Shown here piece after piece: positions 16,196-24,815 of a stretch of DNA of 64,000 bases. Below the pieces are notes generated by a model, which was given only the letters and a program-made list of their open reading frames with translations, was not told the DNA's origin and did no database searches. The number at the start of each line of letters is the position of its first letter. Position 1 is the first letter of the stretch. Source of the DNA: Rhodococcus zopfii NBRC 100606 = JCM 9919. Lineage in GTDB: Bacteria; Actinomycetota; Actinomycetes; Mycobacteriales; Mycobacteriaceae. The DNA is taken from NCBI RefSeq assembly GCF_001895025.1, contig NZ_BCXI01000001.1, positions 248,001 through 312,000 on the forward strand. Reading direction: 5' to 3'. The translations under genes and the position numbers were made by a program.

Positions 16196-16731
16196 CCGTC
16201 GTCTCGCTGGTGTTGCTCGCCGTGGTCGCGCTCGCCCCGGCGCTGAGCCTGCGCCCCGACCTGCCCGCCTGGCTCGCGCCGGTACTTTCGACGGTGGCGC
16301 TGGCCGGGGCGGCCGCGGCCGCGTCGGCGACGACCGCGGTGCACAGCTTCGACTACGCCGTCACCCTCGTCCTGACGATGCTCGCGGCAATCACGGGCGG
16401 TGGACCGGCCGTACTCGCCGCGTTCCGCATCGCCCGCCGCCAACCCGACGCCGGCCCCGAACCGGCCGCGTCCGGACCCGGCGGCGGCGCACCGATACCG
16501 GGTCCGTTGCGCGGCGGTCGCGTCATCGGCATCCTCGAACGCGCCGCGGTGGCCGGTGCGGTGCTGGCCGGCTGGCCCGAAGGCATCGCGATCGTCCTGG
16601 CCGTCAAGGGCCTGGCGCGGTATCCGGAACTGCGCGAGCCGCAGGCCTCCGAGCAGTTCATCATCGGCACCGGCACCAGCGTGTTGTGGGCACTCGCGGT
16701 GTGCGGTGTCGGGTGGTCGCTGCTCACCTGA
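16192..16731 (+). CDS. Membrane protein, partner of SatD-like gene
   Basis: A 179-residue protein with about four to five hydrophobic helices and a Gly/Pro-rich loop (residues 82-102). TTG 16192 overlaps the previous stop and has GAAAGG 8 nt upstream. It resembles the uncharacterised membrane proteins that follow SatD-like genes in actinobacteria. The function is unknown. Its 3' end overlaps the convergent SDR gene by 8 bp. Confidence 0.6.
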   Translation: MTVVSLVLLAVVALAPALSLRPDLPAWLAPVLSTVALAGAAAAASATTAVHSFDYAVTLVLTMLAAITGGGPAVLAAFRIARRQPDAGPEPAASGPGGGAPIPGPLRGGRVIGILERAAVAGAVLAGWPEGIAIVLAVKGLARYPELREPQASEQFIIGTGTSVLWALAVCGVGWSLLT

Positions 16732-17539
16732 GCGGCGACGCGGCCTCGTCGCGCACGGCGTCGTCGATCCGGCGTTGGATGCGGCGCATCCCGCGCAACC
16801 ACCGGTCGGTGTCGGCGGCGCGGCCCGCGTAGTACTCGGCGACCTCGGGGTGCGGAAGGATCAGGAACTGCTCCCCGGCCAGGGCCACCATCACCTCGTC
16901 GGCGACCTGCCCGGGTGTGAGCACACCGGTCTCGAAAATCACCTGTCCCGCCGTGTCGGTCGGCAGCAGGTCCGTCGCGACCCCCTGTGGACACAGGCAC
17001 TGCACGATCACGCCCTTGTCTCCATACGTCGCAGACAGCCACTCCGCGTGCGCGACGGCCGCGTGCTTCGACACCGAGTACGGCGCCGACCCGAGCATGG
17101 TGAGCAGACCCGCCGCCGACGCGGTGACGACGAAGCGCCCGTGCCCGCGTTCGATCCAGCCCGGGACGAGGGCCCGCGCGGCACGCACGTGTCCCATCAC
17201 GTTGACGTTCCAGGACGTCTCCCACGCAGTCTCGGCGTCGGGAGAATCGGCTACCACGCCGGCGTTCGCGAACCACGCATCGACGGTCCCGAGTGCGTCC
17301 ACGGCCCTCGCGACGAGCTCGGCGACGCCGGTCTCCCCCGCCGCATCACCGGGGACGGCGGTACCACCGATCTCCCGGGCGACGGCGGCGCAGGCGTCGG
17401 CGTCGAGGTCGTTGACGACGACCCGTGCCCCGGCCTCGGCCAGCCGGTGGGCGAGGGCTCGGCCGATCCCGTTGCCGGCGCCGGTCACGACGACGCCGGC
17501 GTCGCGCAGCCACGCCGGATACTCGATCGTCTCCACCAC
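16724..17539 (-). CDS. SDR-family oxidoreductase
   Basis: A 271-residue classical short-chain dehydrogenase with TGAGNGIG cofactor motif, NDLD after beta-2 (acidic residue favouring NAD), NAG, and a catalytic YSVSK triad segment. The C-terminal extension VAEYYAGRAADTDRWLRGMRRIQRR is typical of a mycobacterial/rhodococcal SDR subgroup near acyl-CoA degradation genes. Start at GTG 17539 (or GTG 17536), following GGAAGG. It is the last gene of the long minus-strand series of the island, separated from the ABC permease by a palindromic element. Confidence 0.85.
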   Translation of the reverse strand: MVETIEYPAWLRDAGVVVTGAGNGIGRALAHRLAEAGARVVVNDLDADACAAVAREIGGTAVPGDAAGETGVAELVARAVDALGTVDAWFANAGVVADSPDAETAWETSWNVNVMGHVRAARALVPGWIERGHGRFVVTASAAGLLTMLGSAPYSVSKHAAVAHAEWLSATYGDKGVIVQCLCPQGVATDLLPTDTAGQVIFETGVLTPGQVADEVMVALAGEQFLILPHPEVAEYYAGRAADTDRWLRGMRRIQRRIDDAVRDEAASPLR

Positions 17540-17556
17540 ATTCCTTCCTGTTTCCT

Positions 17557-17617
17557 CACCGCCCCGTCCGTGCGTGGTTTCGGTAGCGGGAACTACCGAA
17601 ACCACGCACGGGCGGTG
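17557..17617. repeat. Dispersed palindromic element
   Basis: Perfect 18-bp arms CGTGCGTGGTTTCGGTAG at 17569-17586 and its complement at 17593-17610, loop CGGGAA, flanked by TCACCGCCCC and GGCGGTG, which extend the pairing imperfectly. The arm is identical to that of the element at 45975-46020. It could terminate transcription between the permease and SDR genes. Confidence 0.7.
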
Positions 17618-17629
17618 CCGCGAGAGCGA

Positions 17630-19366
17630 TCACATCTTGCTGAGAGCGTCGGTTCCACCGACGAGCATCGCCGCGGCGACACCGACCGCGGTCACGGCGG
17701 TCATCACCAGCGCCACGGCGGCGACCAGCGGATAGCCGCCGTTGGACCAGTACTCGAACAGGATGGTGCCCATCACCTGAGTCTGTGAGGCCCGAACCAG
17801 CAGCGACGCGGTGAACTCGTGAGTGAGCAGCACGAACAGCAGAGCCGCGGTCCCGCCGAGACTGCCGCGCATGAGCGGCAGGAGGATCTTCAGGTTGGTG
17901 GCGACGAATCCGGCGCCGCTCACCCGGGAGGCCTCGAGGTAGGAGTCACCGAGGGCCAGCATCGACGACAACTGCATCCGGGTCGCGAACGGCAGCATCA
18001 GCGTGACGTACACCAGGATCACCACCCACGGCGTGCCGTAGAGCACCAGCGGTCCCTGGGTGTAGGTGAGCAGGAATGCCGCGCCGAAGATCACCGCGGG
18101 CACGCCGAGCGGTATCGACACGAGGACATCGGCGACCACACGCAGCACGGGGTAGCTGCGCCCGCGGACGATCAGATTGGCCGCGACGAAACCGAGCGGC
18201 AGCACGATCGCCATGGCGATCAGGGAGAACATCACGCTGTTGCCGATCGCGGTGGGGACCGCGGATCCGGAGAAGATCGTGCGGAAGTTGTCGAACGTCA
18301 GTGCCGAGAAGCTGATCGTGCCGCTCCAGTACCGCGACAACGCCACGAACACCAGAGCGAGGATCGGCAGCACGGTCGAGAGCAGCGAGAACACCAGGAT
18401 GATCGCCACGCCCGTCTTCGACGGGCGCCCCTGCGACCGGAACGCCTTACCGCCGTGGGTGACGAACCGCCGCTGGTTGCCCAGCAGTGCCTTCTGCGCG
18501 AACACCACGACGATGCCGACGATCAGCAGCGGCGACCCGAGGGCCGCGGCGGTCGCGAACTGCGCCGGCGAATCACTGATCTGGAAGTACATCTCCGTCG
18601 TCAGCACGCTCACGCCGGTATTGGTGCCCAGCAGCAGCGGGCCGGTGAACTGGCCCAGGCCCAGCAGCAGCGCCACCCCCGCGCCGTAGATCAGGGTCGG
18701 ACGCAACAACGGCAGAGTGATCTTGAAGAACACCTTCCATTCCGGCATGCCCGACACCTGCGCCGCCTCGATCATCTCCGAGTTGATGTTCTCGAATCCG
18801 GACCGGACGAACATGTACACGAACGAGCTCAGCGAGAATCCGGTGATGATGACGATCCACTGGATCGAGTAGATGTCGATCGGGCCTTCCTCCAGGTGCG
18901 ACCACCACGGCAGGTTCCGCAGCATCGCGTTGAGGTAGCCCGGCCGGGGTGAGAGCAGGAACGCCCACCCGACGATCGCGGCGACCGCGGGGATCACGAT
19001 CGGCAGGATCGGCAGGATCTCGAGCAGCGCCAGCCGGCGCGGCAGCCGGTTCGCGGCCCACGCCAGCGCCGTGCCCAGCACCATCGCGATCGTCAGCGAT
19101 CCGAACGCGAGACCGACTGTGTTCCAGAGGATTCCACCGAGCCGCGCGAGACCCAACGCGCGTTCGTATCCCGCCGCTCCGTCCTCGAACGCAGTCGACT
19201 GCAGCCGCACCACCGGGACGACGACCAGATAGGCGAGCAGCGCGACGAACGCCACCACCCCCAACCGGCGCGCCACCGACCGGACGGCTTCGCTCTGCAT
19301 TCCCGCGGCCGGGGCACTCGGACGCTGTTCGCCGATGTCGTTGCTCGGCAAGGTCACCACAGCCAT
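17630..19366 (-). CDS. ABC importer permease, fused two-module (Fe/phosphonate/polyamine type)
   Basis: A 578-residue protein with two homologous six-helix permease modules. Each carries an EAA cytoplasmic loop that docks on the ATPase: EAAQVSGMPEWKVFF and EASRVSGAGFVATNL. This fused layout is typical of FbpB/AfuB/PhnU-type importers. ATG 19366 lies 5 bp after the ATPase stop, so the genes are coupled. With the ATPase (19372) and binding protein (22163) it makes a complete importer embedded among acyl-CoA genes, suggesting uptake of the catabolised acid rather than iron. Confidence 0.88.
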   Translation of the reverse strand: MAVVTLPSNDIGEQRPSAPAAGMQSEAVRSVARRLGVVAFVALLAYLVVVPVVRLQSTAFEDGAAGYERALGLARLGGILWNTVGLAFGSLTIAMVLGTALAWAANRLPRRLALLEILPILPIVIPAVAAIVGWAFLLSPRPGYLNAMLRNLPWWSHLEEGPIDIYSIQWIVIITGFSLSSFVYMFVRSGFENINSEMIEAAQVSGMPEWKVFFKITLPLLRPTLIYGAGVALLLGLGQFTGPLLLGTNTGVSVLTTEMYFQISDSPAQFATAAALGSPLLIVGIVVVFAQKALLGNQRRFVTHGGKAFRSQGRPSKTGVAIILVFSLLSTVLPILALVFVALSRYWSGTISFSALTFDNFRTIFSGSAVPTAIGNSVMFSLIAMAIVLPLGFVAANLIVRGRSYPVLRVVADVLVSIPLGVPAVIFGAAFLLTYTQGPLVLYGTPWVVILVYVTLMLPFATRMQLSSMLALGDSYLEASRVSGAGFVATNLKILLPLMRGSLGGTAALLFVLLTHEFTASLLVRASQTQVMGTILFEYWSNGGYPLVAAVALVMTAVTAVGVAAAMLVGGTDALSKM

Positions 19367-19371
19367 GGCCC

Positions 19372-20538
19372 TCACCCCGCCAGGGCGCCGGTGAGCGCCC
19401 GCTGCGGCAGCGCCAGGGCGCGGCCGTCGGTGTCGAAGGTGCGGCCGTCGATCGGATCGAACGCGAGAATCATCGCCGCACCGCGGGAGACGGTCCGCGG
19501 CGCCCGCGACGAGTCGTGCGTCGGGATCCGCGCGTGCAACTGCCGCCGGGCCGAGTCCTCGACCGCCACCGAACACATCACATCCAGATGCAGGCCGCCG
19601 TATTCGACGTCGTCGACGTGCACCGCGATACCGGCCTCGCCGTGCCGCAGGTCCGCCGCATCGGCGACGAGGCGCGCCTTCTCCGGTCGCAAGCGGATCA
19701 CGAAAGATCCCACCGATGCTCCGGCCGGGGGCTGCATACCGAAGATCTCGGCGCCGAGGGCGTACCAGCGGCCGTCGACGTACTCGCACGGCAACCGGTT
19801 CGACATGCCGGTGAATCCGGCGACGTACTCGTCGACGGGTTCCTCGAACACCTCCCGCGGGGGACCGATCTGCACGATCTGCCCGGCGCGCATGATGGCC
19901 ATACGGGTGCCGAGCGCCAGCGCCTCGCTCTGGTCGTGGGTGACGAACACCGCGGTGAACGGCTTGCGCTGGTGCAGGTCGTGCAGTTCGGCCCGGACCT
20001 GGTCGCGAAGCCGGGCGTCGAGGTTGCTCAGCGGCTCGTCGAACAGCACGAGGTCGGGGTGCGAGACGAGCCCGCGGGCGAGCGCGACACGCTGCTGCTG
20101 GCCGCCGGACAGTTCGGCGGGGAGGCGGTCGAGCAGGCGTTCGCAGTCGACCAGGGCCGCCGTCTCCTCGACCCGGCCGCTGTTGAGCGCATCGGTGAGC
20201 TTGCGGGACTTGAGCGGGTACGCGATGTTCTTGCGGACCGTCATGTGGGGCCACAGGGCATACGACTGGAACACCATGCCGATGAACCGCTTGTCGGGGG
20301 TCAGGTTCACTCCCCGATCGCCGTCGAAGACGAGCTGGTCGCCGAGGGTGATCGAGCCGCTCGCGGGCTGTTCGAGTCCGGCCAGGCACCGCAGGGTGGT
20401 GGTCTTGCCGCAGCCGGACGGGCCGAGCAGCACCAGGAATTCACCGTCCTCGATCTCGAGGTCGAGGTGGTCGACGGCCACCGTCGGGGGCTTGCCGTCG
20501 AAATTCTTCAGCAGCTGGCGTATCGAGACATGGGACAT
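19372..20538 (-). CDS. ABC importer ATP-binding protein (PotA/FbpC class)
   Basis: A 388-residue ATPase. Walker A is GPSGCGKT (39-46), the signature is LSGGQQQR, Walker B is DLVLFDEPLSNLD and the switch is VTHDQSEAL. The C-terminal ~130 residues form a TOBE-like regulatory domain. It energises the permease encoded immediately downstream. The start is ATG 20538; the preceding acyl-CoA dehydrogenase gene ends 28 bp upstream, so it is read from the same message. The ligand cannot be deduced from the ATPase. Confidence 0.92.
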   Translation of the reverse strand: MSHVSIRQLLKNFDGKPPTVAVDHLDLEIEDGEFLVLLGPSGCGKTTTLRCLAGLEQPASGSITLGDQLVFDGDRGVNLTPDKRFIGMVFQSYALWPHMTVRKNIAYPLKSRKLTDALNSGRVEETAALVDCERLLDRLPAELSGGQQQRVALARGLVSHPDLVLFDEPLSNLDARLRDQVRAELHDLHQRKPFTAVFVTHDQSEALALGTRMAIMRAGQIVQIGPPREVFEEPVDEYVAGFTGMSNRLPCEYVDGRWYALGAEIFGMQPPAGASVGSFVIRLRPEKARLVADAADLRHGEAGIAVHVDDVEYGGLHLDVMCSVAVEDSARRQLHARIPTHDSSRAPRTVSRGAAMILAFDPIDGRTFDTDGRALALPQRALTGALAG

Positions 20539-20566
20539 CGGAGACTCACTTTCTGGCCGGCAGGAA

Positions 20567-21751
20567 TCAGGGCTCGGTGGCGAACAGGGCCGAGGCCGGC
20601 TCGCGGAGACGTTCGGTGGTCGGGGCGTCGGCGGCGGAGGGGGCGCTGCCGGTCGCGAGGAGATACAACCGTTGCGCGTGATCGTCGGCGGTTCCCCACA
20701 GCACGCTCGAGGTCAGGGCCCGGCGGTAGTACAGGTGGGCGGTGTGTTCCCAGGTGAAGCCGATGCCACCGTGTACCTGGATGTTGGTGGCGGTCGCGAG
20801 ATCCGCCGCGTCACCGCAGGCGAGCGCGGCGATGGCGGCAGCTTCGGCGAGCTCGTGCTCGGTCCCCTCCTCGACGGCCCAGACAGCATGGGACACAGCG
20901 GAATCGGCGAGCTCGACGGCGACCGCCACCTCGGCGAGCATGTGCTTGATCGCCTGGAATCCGCCGATCACGCGCCCGAACTGGACCCGGTTCTTCGCGT
21001 ACTCGACGGCGGTGTCGAGGCACGCCCGGGCGACGCCGAGGCTGTCGCAGGCGAGGGCGACGAGAGCGCGATCGCGGAGGGTCTCGGGAGCCGGACGGTC
21101 GGTGAGCAGCGTCGCGGGCGCGGCCCCGATCTCGAGACGCGACAGAATGCGGGTGGGGTCGGTGGCCTCCATCCGGTGCACGGCGATATCGGCGCGGTCG
21201 ACGGCGTAGAGACCCAGGGTCCCGCTCTCGTCGGCGGCGTGGAGCAGCACGGTGTCCGCGACATCACCGTCGAGCACGAACTCGGCGCTGCCGGTGACCA
21301 CCGAGTCGTTGCCGATCCGGTCGACCCGGAAGGCGCTGCCGTGCCCGCCCGGGGTCGGAACGCCGGAGAGGACGGTCGCGACGACCGTTCGCCCCGCGGC
21401 GAGGCCGGCGAGCAGTTCGGCCGCGTACGGATGGTCGGCGCACCGGCCGAGCGCGGCGGCCGCGACGACACTGCCGACCATCGGAATCCGGGTCAGTTCC
21501 GATCCGAGCAGTTCGAGGGCTGCGGCGACCGCGGCGAACGAGGCCCCCAGCCCCCCAGCCGATTCGGGGACAGCGAGTGCGCCGATCCCGATCTCGGCGC
21601 CGAGCACCGACCACAGGTCACGGTCGAAGGGACCGTCGCGGTAGACGCGTTCGACTCGGCCGTCGGCCGGGTCGGCCTTGCCGAGGACGGCCCGGATCGT
21701 GTCGGTGAGCAGCGCCGCGTCCTCCGCGCCGACCGCGCTCGAGAGAATCAT
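20567..21751 (-). CDS. Acyl-CoA dehydrogenase (FadE type)
   Basis: A 394-residue flavoprotein that introduces an alpha,beta double bond in an acyl-CoA. The C-terminal motif HGGIGFTWEHTAHLYYRRA is the FadE variant in which the Glu of WEH is near the catalytic-base position; RVQFGRVIGGFQAIKHMLA is the conserved FAD/substrate helix. The N-terminal domain is short and divergent. ATG 21751 follows AAAGG. It lies between the small Cys protein gene and the ABC ATPase gene. Actinobacterial FadE proteins of this type often act as heteromeric pairs, so a partner such as 23338-24579 is possible. Confidence 0.87.
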   Translation of the reverse strand: MILSSAVGAEDAALLTDTIRAVLGKADPADGRVERVYRDGPFDRDLWSVLGAEIGIGALAVPESAGGLGASFAAVAAALELLGSELTRIPMVGSVVAAAALGRCADHPYAAELLAGLAAGRTVVATVLSGVPTPGGHGSAFRVDRIGNDSVVTGSAEFVLDGDVADTVLLHAADESGTLGLYAVDRADIAVHRMEATDPTRILSRLEIGAAPATLLTDRPAPETLRDRALVALACDSLGVARACLDTAVEYAKNRVQFGRVIGGFQAIKHMLAEVAVAVELADSAVSHAVWAVEEGTEHELAEAAAIAALACGDAADLATATNIQVHGGIGFTWEHTAHLYYRRALTSSVLWGTADDHAQRLYLLATGSAPSAADAPTTERLREPASALFATEP

Positions 21752-21794
21752 GTGTCGCCTTTCTGGTGGGGCGTGTCGCTCGGGTGGTTGTCGG

Positions 21795-22079
21795 TCAGTC
21801 CGAGGACGGGAGGGGTTTGGCCTGCTTCTCACCGAGTACGGTGTCGCCGAGTGCCAGCGGGCCGGCGCCGGGCTTGACGCACAGCACCTCCACTCCCCCG
21901 CCCTCGTAGCGCTTGCCGATGAGCAGACCGGGTGCGGCGGCAGGAGCGGAGTCGGGGGCGGCGTCGGCGGACATCGGCTCGCCCCCGCACAACAGGGGTC
22001 CGTCGATACCGGCGTCGAGGCGCACGATGACGACCTCCGCGCCGCAGCGCGAGCTCTTCAGACGTTCTCCGACCTTCAT
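21795..22079 (-). CDS. Small conserved hypothetical protein with two cysteines (94 aa)
   Basis: A 94-residue protein starting MKVGERLKSSRCGAEVVIVR with a second cysteine in LLCGGEPM, an Ala/Pro-rich linker, then IGKRYEGGGVEVLCVKPGAG and the ending EKQAKPLPSSD. It looks like a small beta-rich domain. I recall similar proteins beside acyl-CoA genes in rhodococci but cannot name a family. ATG 22079 has GAGGAAAG just upstream. Its operon place between the ABC binding protein and an acyl-CoA dehydrogenase suggests an accessory role in the island. Confidence 0.7.
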   Translation of the reverse strand: MKVGERLKSSRCGAEVVIVRLDAGIDGPLLCGGEPMSADAAPDSAPAAAPGLLIGKRYEGGGVEVLCVKPGAGPLALGDTVLGEKQAKPLPSSD

Positions 22080-22162
22080 GGTGTCTTTCCTCTCGTCGTG
22101 TCCGGCACGTCGTGCCGGAGGGGGTGCCGGCGGCCCGGAGGGGTCGGGCCGCCGGCACGGCA

Positions 22163-23224
22163 TCACTGGCTGGAACCGAACAGGCGCTCGAAGTCGGTGC
22201 GGAAGGCTTCGACGTCGGCGCCGGTGACGGTGCGACTGTTGACCCAGATGTTCTGGGCGGACGTGGCCGCGGTCGAGATTCCGGGCAATACGGCACCGGC
22301 TCGGTTCGCGACCGCTTCCTGGCCGGCCTTCGTCACCAGGAAGTTGGCGAACAACTGCGCGGCGTTGGGGTGCGGCGCATTCGCGGACACGCCCGTGTGG
22401 AAGGGGGCGCCGAAGACGGGGTCGGGCATCCCGGACTCGACGGGGGCGCCCGCTTCCTTCTCCGCGGTCAGCGGAACGGTGTAGACGGCCGCGGCGAGTT
22501 CACCGGAGGCCAGCGCCTGCCCCATCGCCTGGGCGCCCGGGTAGGTGCGCGGCTTCTGCGCGGCAAGCTTCTCGACGAAGTCCGGCGACACGGTGTCGTT
22601 CAGGTAGTCGTAGAAATCGACGATCGCGGCCGAAACCGGGAGCATGACCCCGACCTTGCCGTCGGCGAGCGCCGGGTCGAGCAGGTCCTCGTAGCCGTCG
22701 AGACCCTCGGGGACGCGGGAGGTGTTCCAGCCGTAGGTGAGCACGGCCGCGGACGAGGTGAAGATCGTGTCGTCGCGCAGGAACTTGTCGCGGTCGAACT
22801 CGGCCGCGCCGAACGCGGGGCCGGTCACCGGAAGGTAGGAGCCCTCCGCGAGTCGCGCATCCACCCAAGGCTTGGCAGCGGAGGCGACCACGTCGGCCGT
22901 GTGCCGGCCCGTCTCCGCCTCTGCCGCGAGCTTCGTCTGGAGGTTCGCGTCGTTGTCGCGGACGATGTCGACCTTGATGCCGTAGGCGGACTCGAAGCGG
23001 TTCGAGAGCTCCTGCAGGTTGTCGGTGGCCTGACCGGTGAAGTAGGTGACGGACCCTTCCTGCTGGGCGGCGTCGATCACCTGCTCCCACGCGGCGTCGC
23101 CGGCGGGGCCGAGATCCTCGGCGGCGACCTCGGTCGTGGATCCGGAGCCACACGCGGCGACGGCGAATGTCGCCGCGGCGAGTCCGACCCCGGCAAGCGA
23201 GCGGCGGAGCGACGCAAATCTCAT
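22163..23224 (-). CDS. ABC importer substrate-binding lipoprotein (Fe/AfuA-like fold)
   Basis: A 353-residue protein with signal peptide and lipobox VAAC (Cys25), followed by the type-2 periplasmic binding fold: WEQVIDAAQQEGSVTYFTG, RFESAYGIKVDIVR, LTYGWNTSRVPEGLDGYEDLLDP. Database names for this fold usually say iron(III), but the typical iron-ligand tyrosine pair is not evident and the neighbours are acyl-CoA enzymes, so an organic anion is more likely. It is clearly paralogous to the lipoprotein at 39901. Start at ATG 23224. Confidence 0.87.
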   Translation of the reverse strand: MRFASLRRSLAGVGLAAATFAVAACGSGSTTEVAAEDLGPAGDAAWEQVIDAAQQEGSVTYFTGQATDNLQELSNRFESAYGIKVDIVRDNDANLQTKLAAEAETGRHTADVVASAAKPWVDARLAEGSYLPVTGPAFGAAEFDRDKFLRDDTIFTSSAAVLTYGWNTSRVPEGLDGYEDLLDPALADGKVGVMLPVSAAIVDFYDYLNDTVSPDFVEKLAAQKPRTYPGAQAMGQALASGELAAAVYTVPLTAEKEAGAPVESGMPDPVFGAPFHTGVSANAPHPNAAQLFANFLVTKAGQEAVANRAGAVLPGISTAATSAQNIWVNSRTVTGADVEAFRTDFERLFGSSQ

Positions 23225-23286
23225 GGGACACGGCCTTTCAGAGCGATTTCGGGGCGGAGGAGATGGCCGTGCGTGCCGACGGCACG

Positions 23287-23320
23287 ACAGCGGACGGGGT
23301 GGGACAGCGGACGGGGTGGG
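23287..23320. repeat. 17-bp perfect tandem duplication
   Basis: ACAGCGGACGGGGTGGG occurs twice in tandem (23287-23303 and 23304-23320), in the gap between the acyl-CoA dehydrogenase and binding-protein genes. Confidence 0.8.
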
Positions 23321-23337
23321 GCGTTAGCCGGGACTGT

Positions 23338-24579
23338 TCAGTGGGCGCCGGTACGGGAGCGCGCTTCCCGCCAGGTCAGTCCGCGGTCGGCGCGCGGCTC
23401 GGCCGGCAACCCGAGCAGACGTTCGGCGACGATGTTGCGCTGGATCTGGTCCGATCCGCCGGCGATGGAGTACCCGGGGGCGCCGAGGACGTGGGCGTTC
23501 CACGCGTAGGTGCCGGGCACGCCGGTGTCGGCGACGAGGGACCTGCCGAGGACGGTGCGGGCTGCCGTCGAGACGGCCGCGAGCTTGTCGACCCACTGGA
23601 TCTTGCGGATCGAGCCGATGGCCGACGGCGCGGCGCCGCCGTCGCGGGCCTGCCGGTCCCGCAGCTGGTCGACGGTGGCGAGCTGCTGGCGCAGGTACAC
23701 CCGGGCGAGCTGCTCGCGGACGCGCGGGTCGGTGTCGCGCCCGAGCCGGCGGGCGGTGTCGACGAGCTGGGTGAACTGCCCACCGATACCTGCGGTGTTG
23801 GAACCTCCCTCGCGTTCGAACGCGAGGGTGGTCAGGGCCACCGACCAGCCCTGCCCGACTTCGCCGAGGCGATGACTGTCGGGAATCCGGACATTGTCGA
23901 GGAAGACTTCGTTGAAGCTGCTGCCGCCGGACATCTGACGGATGGGCCGCACCTCGACGCCGGGCGCGTCGAGCGGGACGAGGAACGCGGTGATCCCGGC
24001 GTGTTTGGGCTGGTCCGGGTCCGTCCGGGCGAGCAGTTCGCCCCATTCGGCGAACTGGGCGCCGGACGTCCAGACCTTCTGGCCGGAGACGATCCAGTCG
24101 TCGCCGTCGCGCACGGCGCGGGTACCGAGGTCGGCCAGATCGGATCCGGCGGCGGGCTCGGAGAACAGCTGGCAGGCCAGCAGTTCGCCGCCGAGCATGG
24201 CGGGCAGGAATTGCCGCTTCTGGTCTTCGGTGCCGAGCAGCCGGATGGTCGGGGCGATCAGGTGCAGGGTGACCGAGACGAGTTCGTGCGGAGGAAGCGG
24301 GCACAGTTCGTTCTCGATCCGGGCGAACGCTTCGGCGATGTCGGTCCCGGCGTCGGCGCCTCCGTATTCTGCGGGCCACGCCAGGGCCCCGTAGCCGGCG
24401 GCGAACTTCTCTCGCTGCCAGGCGCGGTGCCGGTCGAGCAGGGCGAGCTCGGCGTCGGTGCTCAGATCGTGGAACACCGAGACGTCGAATCCGTCGTCGG
24501 TGGCGGCCGTGAATCCGAGCCGGGCGACCGCGTCGCCGACCCAGGCCCGGGCGCGGGTCTCGAACTCCGAAGGGGACAT
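23338..24579 (-). CDS. Acyl-CoA dehydrogenase
   Basis: A 413-residue flavoenzyme with the full ACAD architecture: LAWPAEYGGADAG, QLFSEPAAGSDLADLGTRA (flavin-contact segment), WIVSGQKVWTSGAQFAEWG, and the C-terminal IAGGSDQIQRNIVAERLLGLP. In this subgroup GGS/T-x-QRN replaces the classical YEGT-x-EIQ catalytic Glu, common in actinobacterial FadEs that act as heteromers. ATG 24579 is preceded by GGAG. Upstream, a candidate island operator (24673-24690) overlaps a -10-like TATGTT. Predicted to oxidise an intermediate of the island pathway. Confidence 0.88.
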   Translation of the reverse strand: MSPSEFETRARAWVGDAVARLGFTAATDDGFDVSVFHDLSTDAELALLDRHRAWQREKFAAGYGALAWPAEYGGADAGTDIAEAFARIENELCPLPPHELVSVTLHLIAPTIRLLGTEDQKRQFLPAMLGGELLACQLFSEPAAGSDLADLGTRAVRDGDDWIVSGQKVWTSGAQFAEWGELLARTDPDQPKHAGITAFLVPLDAPGVEVRPIRQMSGGSSFNEVFLDNVRIPDSHRLGEVGQGWSVALTTLAFEREGGSNTAGIGGQFTQLVDTARRLGRDTDPRVREQLARVYLRQQLATVDQLRDRQARDGGAAPSAIGSIRKIQWVDKLAAVSTAARTVLGRSLVADTGVPGTYAWNAHVLGAPGYSIAGGSDQIQRNIVAERLLGLPAEPRADRGLTWREARSRTGAH

Positions 24580-24672
24580 GATTACTCCACTGGCTGAGGC
24601 TGTCGAGGGGTGGACGGTGTTCTCGTCGGTCCGCGGGCGTGGCAGGCACAGCCCCACCAGGCATCCATTAGG

Positions 24673-24690
24673 AACATACGCATATTAACG
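24673..24690 (-). promoter_or_regulatory. Weak candidate island operator / promoter
   Basis: On the minus strand this reads CGTTAATATGCGTATGTT. It shares AATATN2CGTATGT with the complement of the site at 30710-30727 and overlaps a -10-like TATGTT for the acyl-CoA dehydrogenase gene. Confidence 0.35.
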
Positions 24691-24760
24691 GAGATTTGCG
24701 TCACAGTCCAGAATCCACGAGATTGGGATCACTCACAGGGTGGCTGCTCACGGGACGGGC

Positions 24761-24804
24761 CGTCGTTTCGGCGGCGGGCCGTTGCGCCCGCCGCCGAAAC
24801 GACG
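24761..24804. terminator. Strong hairpin downstream of amidohydrolase gene
   Basis: Perfect 19-bp arms (24761-24779 and 24786-24804) with a 6-nt loop, containing the GTTTCGG core seen in the other palindromic elements. It lies 12 bp after the amidohydrolase stop and probably ends that transcript. Confidence 0.7.
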
Positions 24805-24815
24805 AGGACCGGTGC

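Noticed and set aside
17630-23224. Iron(III) importer in the island
   Set aside because: The fold fits, but the binding-protein motifs and the acyl-CoA enzyme neighbours give no support for iron; an organic anion is more likely.
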